A DNA stretch of 64,000 bases from positions 1 through 64,000 of the forward strand of contig JAJZTH010000013.1 in the NCBI GenBank assembly GCA_021849075.1. Reading direction: 5' to 3'. Each line of letters opens with the position of its first letter. Position 1 is the first letter of the stretch. The translations under genes were made by a program, and so were the position numbers. The notes under the pieces were generated by a model. That model was not told the DNA's origin. It made no database searches and saw only the letters and a list, made by a program, of their open reading frames with translations. Source of the stretch: Pseudomonadota bacterium (GTDB lineage Bacteria; Pseudomonadota; Alphaproteobacteria; Sphingomonadales; Sphingomonadaceae). Positions 58,128-64,000 of this stretch are shown here, in pieces.

Positions 58128-59669
58128 ATGACCGCGCATATCACGCACGCCCTTCGCCTTCTGAAATGGGGGCGCACACTCGCGCGGCACGGCGCGCTGC
58201 GCGGCATCGAACGCGACCCGCTGGCACCATCCATGGTGAGGCGCGGCGCCCGCATATTGCGCTTTGGCGCGCGCCTGCCCAAACAGCCGCGCTATGCCGA
58301 CGCCTTCCAGTCAATCGGCCCGGCTGCGATCAAATTGGGCCAGACGCTGGCGACCCGGCCCGATCTGGTCGGCGACGAAGCGGCGAACGATCTGCTGCGG
58401 TTGCAGGACGCCCTGCCTCCTGTGCCGTTCGAGACGATCCGGGCGCAGGTCGAACAAAGTTTCGGCCGACCGCTGGAGCAGGTCTATAGCCGCTTTGACG
58501 AAGAACCGGTCGGCGCGGCCTCCATCGCACAGGTGCATCGCGCGGTCACGACCGATGGCCGCGACGTCGCGGTCAAGGTGATCCGCCCCGGCGTGATCGA
58601 CAAGTTCACCCGCGACATCCAGACCTATGAATGGGCCGCCGCCCATGTCGAAATGCTGGGCGGCGAGATTGCCCGGCTGCGCCCGCGCCTGGTGATCGCC
58701 AACATGAAGCGCTGGACCGCGCGGGAACTGGACCTGCGGCGCGAAGCGGCTTCCGCCTCTGAACTCAGCGAAGCAATGGAGGCGATGCCGGGATATCGCA
58801 TCCCCGCCATCGACTGGGACCGCACGACCGGCAAGGTCATGACGATGGAGTGGATCGACGGGATCAAGATTTCCGATCGCGACGCCCTGATCGCGGCGGG
58901 CCATGATGTGAAGGATATCGCCGCTCGTCTGGTCAACGCCTTCCTGCGGCAGGCGATTGCGGAGGGCTTCTTCCATGCCGACATGCATCAGGGGAACCTG
59001 TTCGTTTGCCCCAATGGCGATATCGTAGCGATCGATTTCGGCATCATGGGCCGGATCGACCGGCGCGCGCGCATGTGGCTGGCGGAGATTCTCTACGGCC
59101 TGATCACCGGCAATTATAAGCGCGTCGCGGAAATCCATTTCGAGGCGCAATATGTGCCCGCCCATCATAATGTCGCCGAATTCGCCACCGCCCTGCGCGC
59201 GGTGGGCGAACCGATGCGCGGCAAGCCGGTGCGCGAACTGTCGGTCGGCGGGATGCTGGACGGCCTCTTCGCCATCACCCGCGATTTCGACATGCAGACC
59301 CAGCCGCATTTGCTGCTGCTCCAGAAGACGATGGTCATGGTGGAGGGCGTGGCGACCGCGCTCGATCCCGACATCAACCTGTGGGAGACGAGCGGCCCCT
59401 ATGTAAAGAGTTGGCTGCGCGACGAACTGGGACCGGAGGCGAAGGCGGCCGACACGCTGATCGAAAACTGGCGCACGCTCCAGCGGCTGCCGGGCCTGGT
59501 CAAGCGGATCGAGGACGCCTTCCCCGAAAAGGGCGGCGCACCGCCCCCGCCCCCGCTGGGGGATGTGAAGCTGATCCGCGTGGGCGGCGGCTGGCGCTAT
59601 GCGGCGGTGGCCGTGATTGCGGCAGCGGCTGGCGTGCTGGGCGCGGCGCTCCTACATCTGCATCTATGA
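58128..59669 (+). CDS. ubiB: Ubiquinone biosynthesis atypical kinase UbiB, 513 aa
   Basis: ABC1/ADCK-type atypical kinase-like ATPase supporting ubiquinone synthesis at the inner membrane. The KxGQ motif (IKLGQTLATRPDLVGD), the Ala-rich loop replacing the P-loop (GAASIAQVH), VKVIRPG with the catalytic Lys, and the HADMHQGNLFV / IDFGIMG metal loop are all present. A C-terminal membrane helix ([20 protein letters not shown]) anchors it. The stop codon overlaps the coaBC start (ATGA). Confidence 0.96.
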   Translation: MTAHITHALRLLKWGRTLARHGALRGIERDPLAPSMVRRGARILRFGARLPKQPRYADAFQSIGPAAIKLGQTLATRPDLVGDEAANDLLRLQDALPPVPFETIRAQVEQSFGRPLEQVYSRFDEEPVGAASIAQVHRAVTTDGRDVAVKVIRPGVIDKFTRDIQTYEWAAAHVEMLGGEIARLRPRLVIANMKRWTARELDLRREAASASELSEAMEAMPGYRIPAIDWDRTTGKVMTMEWIDGIKISDRDALIAAGHDVKDIAARLVNAFLRQAIAEGFFHADMHQGNLFVCPNGDIVAIDFGIMGRIDRRARMWLAEILYGLITGNYKRVAEIHFEAQYVPAHHNVAEFATALRAVGEPMRGKPVRELSVGGMLDGLFAITRDFDMQTQPHLLLLQKTMVMVEGVATALDPDINLWETSGPYVKSWLRDELGPEAKAADTLIENWRTLQRLPGLVKRIEDAFPEKGGAPPPPPLGDVKLIRVGGGWRYAAVAVIAAAAGVLGAALLHLHL

Positions 59670-60904
59670 CTCAGCAGCGCGTCCTTCTTATCATTTCCGG
59701 CGGCATTGCCGCCTATAAATCGCTCGAACTGGTGCGGCTGCTGCGCAAGCGCGGGATCGCGGTGCGGGCGGTGTTGACACAAAGCGCGGCGCAGTTCGTG
59801 ACGCCGCTGTCGCTGGGCGTGCTGACCGAAGATCAGGTGTATGAGGATCTGTTCGATCTGAAGGCCGAGCGCGAGATCGGGCATATCCAGCTTAGCCGTC
59901 AGGCCGATCTGGTGGTCGTCGCGCCCGCCACCGCCAATATTCTGGCCAAGATGGCGAACGGCATTGCGGACGATCTGGCGACCACATTGCTGCTGGCCAC
60001 CGACAAGCCGGTGCTGGCGGTGCCCGCCATGAATGTGCGCATGTGGCATCACAAGGCCACCCAGCGGAACCTCAATCAGTTGCGCGCCGACGGCGTGCAG
60101 GTGATGGAGCCGGATGACGGCGCGATGGCGTGCGGCGAATTCGGCAAGGGCCGCCTGCCCGAGCCGGAGGCGATTGCGGCGGAGATTGAGCGGCTTCTTT
60201 CCTCCGTTCGCCCGGAACCTGTTGAGGCGCCAACGGATATTTTGAACGGACGCCATATCCTGATCACCGCCGGGCCGACGCATGAGCCGATCGACCCGGT
60301 GCGCTACATCGCCAATCGATCGTCGGGCAAGCAGGGCTTCGCCATCGCCGCCGCCGCGGCACGGGCCGGGGCGCGGGTGACTTTGGTCGCGGGGCCGGTG
60401 CATCTGCCCACGCCGGCGGGCGTCGATCGCGTGGATGTGGAAACCGCACGCGACATGCTGGCGGCGGTTGAAGCGGCCCTGCCCGCCGACGCGGCGATCA
60501 TGGTCGCGGCCGTGGCCGACTGGCGCACGGCCGACGCCGCCGACCAGAAGCTGAAGAAGGACGGATCTGGACGGCCCGCGCCGCTGACGCTGGTCGAAAA
60601 TCCCGATATTCTCGCAACCCTGGGCCATCATGCGCAGCGCCCCGCCTTGCTGGTCGGCTTTGCCGCCGAAACGCAGAAGATCGCCGAGCATGCGCAGGCC
60701 AAGCTTGCGAAGAAGCGCGCGGACTGGATCGTCGCCAATGACGTATCGGGTCCCCCCGGAACAAGTGTAATGGGCGGCGACGCCAACACCGTACAGATCG
60801 TCACCGCCGCCGGCATCGAATCCTGGCCCAGCCTGCCCAAGGGGGAGGTGGCCGACAAACTCATCGAAAAGGTTGCCCATGCCCTCTCCTCTCCACGCGA
60901 TTGA
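59666..60904 (+). CDS. coaBC: Bifunctional CoaBC (phosphopantothenoylcysteine synthetase/decarboxylase), 412 aa
   Basis: Two consecutive steps of coenzyme A synthesis. The N-terminal flavin decarboxylase ([34 protein letters not shown]; catalytic [13 protein letters not shown]) occupies residues 1-175. The C-terminal CTP-dependent ligase ([28 protein letters not shown]) starts near 200. The linker (about 180-197, [16 protein letters not shown]) is encoded by a REP-like sequence (60203-60226). Its end overlaps dut by 26 bases. Confidence 0.96.
   Translation: MTQQRVLLIISGGIAAYKSLELVRLLRKRGIAVRAVLTQSAAQFVTPLSLGVLTEDQVYEDLFDLKAEREIGHIQLSRQADLVVVAPATANILAKMANGIADDLATTLLLATDKPVLAVPAMNVRMWHHKATQRNLNQLRADGVQVMEPDDGAMACGEFGKGRLPEPEAIAAEIERLLSSVRPEPVEAPTDILNGRHILITAGPTHEPIDPVRYIANRSSGKQGFAIAAAAARAGARVTLVAGPVHLPTPAGVDRVDVETARDMLAAVEAALPADAAIMVAAVADWRTADAADQKLKKDGSGRPAPLTLVENPDILATLGHHAQRPALLVGFAAETQKIAEHAQAKLAKKRADWIVANDVSGPPGTSVMGGDANTVQIVTAAGIESWPSLPKGEVADKLIEKVAHALSSPRD
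60203..60226. repeat. Degenerate REP-like sequence inside coaBC
   Basis: CCGTTCGCCCGGAACCTGTT then GAGG matches the REP core CCGTTCGCCCTGAGCCTGTC plus GAAG at most positions and encodes the domain linker of CoaBC. Confidence 0.65.
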
Positions 60905-61340
60905 CATCAAGCTGAAGCGCCTGCCCCATGGCGAGGGGCTGCCCGTCCCTGCCTATGCCACCGCGCACGCCGCCGGCATGGATGTGGTGTCGGCCGAGGA
61001 ACTGGTGCTGGCGCCCGGCGGACGCCATGCGGTGGCGACCGGCTTTGCGATGGCCATCCCCGAAGGTTATGAGGTGCAGGTGCGCCCGCGTTCCGGCCTG
61101 GCGCTGAAGCATGGCATCAGCCTGCCCAACACGCCCGGCACGATTGACGCGGATTATCGTGGCGAATTGAAGATCATCCTCATCAACCTGGGCGATCAGC
61201 CCTTCCCGATCGCGCGCGGCGACCGGATCGCGCAGCTGGTGGCGGCCCCAGTGCAGCTTGCCAGCTTCACGGAAGTCGATAGTCTGGACGACACCGCCCG
61301 GGGACAGGGCGGTTTCGGTTCGACAGGTGTTGCCTCATGA
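60879..61340 (+). CDS. dut: dUTP diphosphatase, 153 aa
   Basis: Trimeric dUTPase that keeps uracil out of DNA. All five motifs are present: AHAAGMDV (I), [12 protein letters not shown] (II), [12 protein letters not shown] (III, catalytic Asp), RGDRIAQL (IV) and [10 protein letters not shown] (V). ATG 60879 with AAAAGG upstream is favoured over a TTG six bases earlier. It begins inside coaBC and its TGA is shared with the next start codon (ATGATG), so it is tightly coupled to both neighbours. Confidence 0.96.
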   Translation: MPSPLHAIDIKLKRLPHGEGLPVPAYATAHAAGMDVVSAEELVLAPGGRHAVATGFAMAIPEGYEVQVRPRSGLALKHGISLPNTPGTIDADYRGELKIILINLGDQPFPIARGDRIAQLVAAPVQLASFTEVDSLDDTARGQGGFGSTGVAS

Positions 61341-62104
61341 TGCTGACCGACGATCAACTGGATCGTTATGCGCGCCATATCGTGCTGAAGGAGATTGGCG
61401 GAGCGGGACAGGCCCGGCTGCTGGGCGCGGATGTCGCGGTGATCGGCGCGGGCGGCATTGGCAGCCCGGCGATCCTTTATCTGGCCGCGGCCGGTGTCGG
61501 CACGATCCGCGTGATCGATCATGACGCGGTGTCACTGTCCAACCTGCAACGCCAGATATTGTTCGGCGCAGCCGACATTGGCGCGCCCAAGGCCGAAGCG
61601 GCGATGGCGGCGGTGGCGCGGATCAATCCCGACGTGAAGCTGATCCCCATCAACGCGCGGATCGACGCCAGCAATGCAGACCTCATCCTGCGCGAGGCCG
61701 ATGTGGTGCTGGACGGATGCGACAATTTCGACACGCGCCTGACCGTGGCGGACGCAGCGCAGCGCCTGCGCATTCCACTGGTGTCGGCGGCCGTCGGCCC
61801 GTTCGAAGGGCAGTTGGCGACCTATCGCGGCTGGGAAGAGGACAAGCCCTGCTATCGCTGCCTGGTCGGCGCGCCGCAGGATGCGCCCGAGCGCAATTGC
61901 GCCGAAACCGGCGTGATCGGCGCGCTGACCGGGGTGATGGGCAGCCTGGCCGCGCTGGAAGTGATCCGCGCGCTCGTCCCCTTTGGCGCGGATATGACGG
62001 GCCGGTTGCTGATCGCCGACCTGCTGTCCATGCGCTTTCGCACGCTGGATGTGGCGAAAGATCCCGCCTGCCCCGGCTGCGCGGTGGAATTATGCGTCCC
62101 TTGA
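61337..62104 (+). CDS. moeB: MoeB/ThiF/HesA-type E1-like adenylyltransferase, 255 aa
   Basis: Activates the C-terminus of a ubiquitin-like sulfur carrier such as MoaD or ThiS. The nucleotide loop is [21 protein letters not shown]; substrate region [11 protein letters not shown]; zinc ligands CYRC and CPGC near the C-terminus; and the reactive-Cys region NCAETGVIG. No rhodanese domain is fused. The start overlaps the dut stop. Whether it serves molybdopterin or thiamine is not decided by sequence, though MoeB-like length and zinc site favour the former. It overlaps the DsrE-like gene by 13 bases. Confidence 0.92.
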   Translation: MMLTDDQLDRYARHIVLKEIGGAGQARLLGADVAVIGAGGIGSPAILYLAAAGVGTIRVIDHDAVSLSNLQRQILFGAADIGAPKAEAAMAAVARINPDVKLIPINARIDASNADLILREADVVLDGCDNFDTRLTVADAAQRLRIPLVSAAVGPFEGQLATYRGWEEDKPCYRCLVGAPQDAPERNCAETGVIGALTGVMGSLAALEVIRALVPFGADMTGRLLIADLLSMRFRTLDVAKDPACPGCAVELCVP

Positions 62105-62457
62105 CGATCGTCGTCACGGCCGCCGATGCGGAGCGGCTGCGCGGCGCGCTGGTGCTGGCGGCGGCGCAGGCCGCGCTCGGCGGGCGGGCGACGCTGTTTC
62201 TGCAACTGGACGCCGTCGCTCTGCTGCGCGCGCCGATCGTTGCGCCGCAGGACATGGCCCATCAGGCGGCGGGATTGCCGTCGCTTGCCACGCTGATCGC
62301 GGAGGCGCTGGCGCTGGATGTCGCGATCATCGCCTGCCAGAGCGGCATGGCGCTGGCGGGCATGACGACCGACGATCTGCCCCATGGTGTGCAAAGTGGC
62401 GGGCCGATCGGCCTGCTGGAGCAACTGGACGATGCAGCCCGATTGGTGCTTGTTTGA
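62092..62457 (+). CDS. DsrE-like protein, 121 aa
   Basis: A small alpha/beta protein of the DsrE/DsrF-like superfamily: [26 protein letters not shown], then VAIIACQSGMALAGMTTDDL, where the Cys aligns with the reactive cysteine of such proteins. Members relay or sense sulfane sulfur. It starts within the last codons of the MoeB-like gene, so the two are made together, which fits a sulfur-handling role. The 3' end lies three bases from the convergent small membrane-peptide gene. Confidence 0.82.
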   Translation: MRPLTIVVTAADAERLRGALVLAAAQAALGGRATLFLQLDAVALLRAPIVAPQDMAHQAAGLPSLATLIAEALALDVAIIACQSGMALAGMTTDDLPHGVQSGGPIGLLEQLDDAARLVLV

Positions 62458-62460
62458 AAT

Positions 62461-62640
62461 TCAGCGAATGACCGGCAGATAGCGCCAGAGTTGGCGCGGG
62501 GCATCGGCGCCCGGCGTGATGCGACTATAAGAGGTCACGGCATCATCCGTCCGCAATCCGGGCATCAGGCCAATATGTGCTGCCCCCCAAAAGGCGACGA
62601 AACAGAGCAAGGCCGTCGCCGCAACGCGCATAGTCTTCAT
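62461..62640 (-). CDS. Small exported or membrane protein, 59 aa, unknown
   Basis: MKTMRVAATALLCFVAFWGA provides an N-terminal hydrophobic segment, followed by a short polar tail (LRTDDAVTSYSRITPGADAP). A very strong ribosome site (GGAGGAGG) precedes ATG 62640, which is the main support for it being real. It lies 79 bases downstream of exbD on the same strand and may share its transcript and iron control. I do not recognise the family. Confidence 0.6.
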   Translation of the reverse strand: MKTMRVAATALLCFVAFWGAAHIGLMPGLRTDDAVTSYSRITPGADAPRQLWRYLPVIR

Positions 62641-62719
62641 CGTTCCGCCTCCTCCTTTCCGTCGGCTCGTCCTAGCCTCTCTGCAAGGTGCGGACAAGCC
62701 GATGGGAAGAGCGGAGCCT

Positions 62720-63154
62720 TCAGAATTGCTGGTAGCGTTCGTTTCCGACAAAACCCAGATTGGTGACGCCGGATCGTTTGATGTCGGCCAGCACTTCATC
62801 GACCGTGACATAGCGGGCGGCGGCATTCGGCTGGAACTGGAGTTCCGGCTCCACCGGCAGGCGGAGCGATGCCGCCAGATAACGGCGCAAGGTCATCCGG
62901 TCGATCGCCGCGCCATTCCAACGGATCACGCCGTCCGCATCGATGCCGACCCTGTTCTTGACCGGGTCCATCCTGATGGGAATTTCCTTCGCCTGCCCCG
63001 GCAGGTCGACGCCGACGCTGTGCGTCTGGATCGGGATGGTGATGATGAACATGATCAGCAGCACCAGCATCACATCGATCAACGGAGTGGTGTTCATATC
63101 GGACAAGGGCGCATCCCCGGCGCCCGACTGGGGTCTTGCGAAGCTCAAAGCCAT
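62720..63154 (-). CDS. exbD: ExbD/TolR-type biopolymer transport protein, 144 aa
   Basis: One membrane helix (about 25-43) carries the conserved Asp27 (PLIDVMLVLLIMFIITIP) used for proton coupling. The periplasmic domain follows (VGVDLPGQAKEIPI, then VTVDEVLADIKRSGVTNLGFV). It should work with an ExbB partner encoded elsewhere to energise TonB. AGGAGGGA precedes the ATG. A Fur-box-like palindrome (63171-63188) lies just upstream, suggesting iron control. No exbB or tonB gene is adjacent. Confidence 0.92.
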   Translation of the reverse strand: MALSFARPQSGAGDAPLSDMNTTPLIDVMLVLLIMFIITIPIQTHSVGVDLPGQAKEIPIRMDPVKNRVGIDADGVIRWNGAAIDRMTLRRYLAASLRLPVEPELQFQPNAAARYVTVDEVLADIKRSGVTNLGFVGNERYQQF

Positions 63155-63170
63155 AAAGTCCCTCCTGTGA

Positions 63171-63188
63171 TTGATAATGATATATCAA
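63171..63188. promoter_or_regulatory. Fur-box-like palindrome upstream of exbD
   Basis: TTGATAATGATATATCAA has perfect six-base outer arms (TTGATA/TATCAA) and contains GATAATGATA, the first ten bases of the classical Fur consensus. It lies 17 bases before the exbD start, next to its ribosome site. Confidence 0.6.
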
Positions 63189-63248
63189 CACATAAATCAT
63201 GCCCGCGACCGACCGCTTTGGCAAGCGCCCTTCTATTGGCCCCTTCTA

Positions 63249-63303
63249 TTGACAGTGCGGGCGGCCCATTTATGGGGAAGGCGCGGCTTTTTAGGGCCGC
63301 GCA
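63249..63303 (+). promoter_or_regulatory. Putative thrS promoter and leader hairpin
   Basis: TTGACA near 63249, a 16-base spacer and TATGGG form a plausible promoter. Downstream, GCGCGGC and GCCGCGC arms (about 63281-63302) with a TTTTTAGG loop can fold as a leader hairpin before thrS. Confidence 0.4.
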
Positions 63304-63340
63304 ACCTGACAATTTCACAGAAAGACCTCCCGTGTCCGCC

Positions 63341-64000
63341 ATGCTCAAGATCACCCTGCCCGATGGTTCCGTGCGTGAAGTCGCGCCCGGCACTACCCCG
63401 GCGGACATTGCAGCGGCGATCGGGCCGGGTCTGGCCAAGGCGGCGATCGCCGCGCGCGTCGATGGCGAACTGCGCGATATCGGCCGCCCGCTGGAGCAGG
63501 ATTCGCAGCTTGCCCTCGTGACCGCGAAGGACGAGGCCGACGCGCTGGAACTGGCGCGCCACGATTTCGCCCATATCTTGGCCGAAGCGGTGCAGGCGCT
63601 GTTCCCCGGCACGCAGATCACCTTCGGCCCGGCGACGGACGATGGCTTCTATTATGACTTCGCACCGGCTGAGCGCCCCTTCACGGAGGAGGACCTGCCC
63701 GCGATCGAAGCGGAGATGCGCAAGATCATCGCCGCCAACAAGCCGCTGCGCCGCGAAGTCATCGCCCGCGACACGCTGATCGCGCAGTGGGAAGCGGCCG
63801 GCGAGACGTTCAAGGCGCAATGGGCCGCCGAACTGCCGCAGGGCGAGGAACTGACCGTCTATCATTCGGGCGACGGCTGGTATGATATGTGCCGCGGCCC
63901 GCATCTGGCCTCCACCGGCAAGCTGGACCCCGCCGCGTTCAAGCTGACCCGCGTGTCGGGCGCTTATTGGCGCGGCGATCAGAAGAATGCGATGTTGAGC
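63341..64000 (+). CDS. thrS: Threonyl-tRNA synthetase, N-terminal part (cut by window end)
   Basis: Class II synthetase for tRNA-Thr; the first 220 codons are visible. The TGS domain (MLKITLPDGSVREVAPGTTP, residues 1-62) is followed by the editing domain with HDFAHILAEAVQALFPGTQI and GFYYDF, and the CRGPH zinc/editing motif (DMCRGPHLASTGKL). The aminoacylation and anticodon domains lie beyond the window. ATG 63341 is used; an in-frame GTG at 63332 with AGAAAG upstream is an alternative. Confidence 0.95.
   Translation, partial: MLKITLPDGSVREVAPGTTPADIAAAIGPGLAKAAIAARVDGELRDIGRPLEQDSQLALVTAKDEADALELARHDFAHILAEAVQALFPGTQITFGPATDDGFYYDFAPAERPFTEEDLPAIEAEMRKIIAANKPLRREVIARDTLIAQWEAAGETFKAQWAAELPQGEELTVYHSGDGWYDMCRGPHLASTGKLDPAAFKLTRVSGAYWRGDQKNAMLS

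Noticed and set aside
1-64000. CRISPR array, prophage, integrated element or tRNA-linked island
   Set aside because: No regularly spaced direct repeats, integrase, phage structural genes or tRNA T-loop signatures were seen; neighbouring genes are standard core genes.

Overview
The window is about 64 kb of high-GC chromosomal DNA with densely packed genes. Protein families, gene order and short palindromic repeats point to a sphingomonad alphaproteobacterium, most likely Sphingobium or a close relative. The order dnaA-rpsT-mutM / ubiE-ubiB-coaBC-dut, the run smr-mltA-timA / secB-murJ-trpS, the single full-length RelA/SpoT protein, the TonB-dependent receptor and the CycM-type membrane cytochrome c all fit that group. 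No tRNA, rRNA, CRISPR array, insertion sequence, transposase, integrase or prophage gene was seen.

Layout. 0.2-4 kb: two divergent ABC-F ATPases, the second preceded by a possible leader peptide. 4-9 kb: a tripartite drug efflux operon (outer membrane factor, EmrA, EmrB) facing a TetR regulator, with two matching 16-bp operators between them. 9-14 kb: a receiver protein, a siroheme-synthase-like protein, lysA, an LptM-like lipoprotein, argH and a TlpA-type lipoprotein. 14-22 kb: a TonB-dependent receptor, an exported RidA-family protein, then a minus-strand series (trm112-like, Lon-N domain, CnoX-like thioredoxin, MipA, DUF2141, sterol-desaturase-like, pheA). 22-31 kb: cytochrome c, a GNAT enzyme without a standard start codon, LD-carboxypeptidase, cupin, dapE, divergent AraC/SDR, a LytS/LytTR-type two-component system and HxlR. 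31-35 kb: spoT, then rplJ-rplL with an L10-type leader, flanked by inverted copies of a 140-180 bp mosaic repeat. 35-45 kb: a phosphate-type porin with a Pho-box-like site, a substrate-binding lipoprotein, DUF4112, RNase T2, nadC, an orphan antitoxin-like gene, nadA, DUF4230, an MBL-fold hydrolase and a GGDEF-EAL protein. 45-54 kb: smr, mltA, timA, secB, murJ, trpS, DUF4136, a DAACS symporter and a cyclophilin. 54-64 kb: dnaA, rpsT, mutM, ubiE, ubiB, coaBC, dut, moeB-like, DsrE-like, a 59-residue membrane peptide, exbD with a Fur-like box, and the 5' end of thrS.

How the genes work together. Most are housekeeping: amino-acid and NAD synthesis (lysA, dapE, argH, pheA, nadA, nadC), ubiquinone (ubiE, ubiB), CoA (coaBC), translation (rplJ, rplL, rpsT, trpS, thrS), envelope growth (murJ, mltA, LD-carboxypeptidase), export (secB) and replication or repair (dnaA, mutM, dut). 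Many neighbours overlap by 1-13 bases (ATGA, GTGA, TGATG), which suggests translational coupling.

The most distinctive material is non-coding. Two families of structured repeats are scattered between genes. One is a short REP-like element (core CCGTTCG-N-CTGAGC-N-TGTCGAAG) that is often paired in inverted orientation. One degenerate copy has apparently been absorbed into the coding sequence of coaBC, and another supplies the stop codon of an antitoxin-like gene. The other is a modular multi-hairpin element in three copies. I see no complete novel defence or metabolic system here. The best leads are the repeat families, the candidate operators and a few odd genes.
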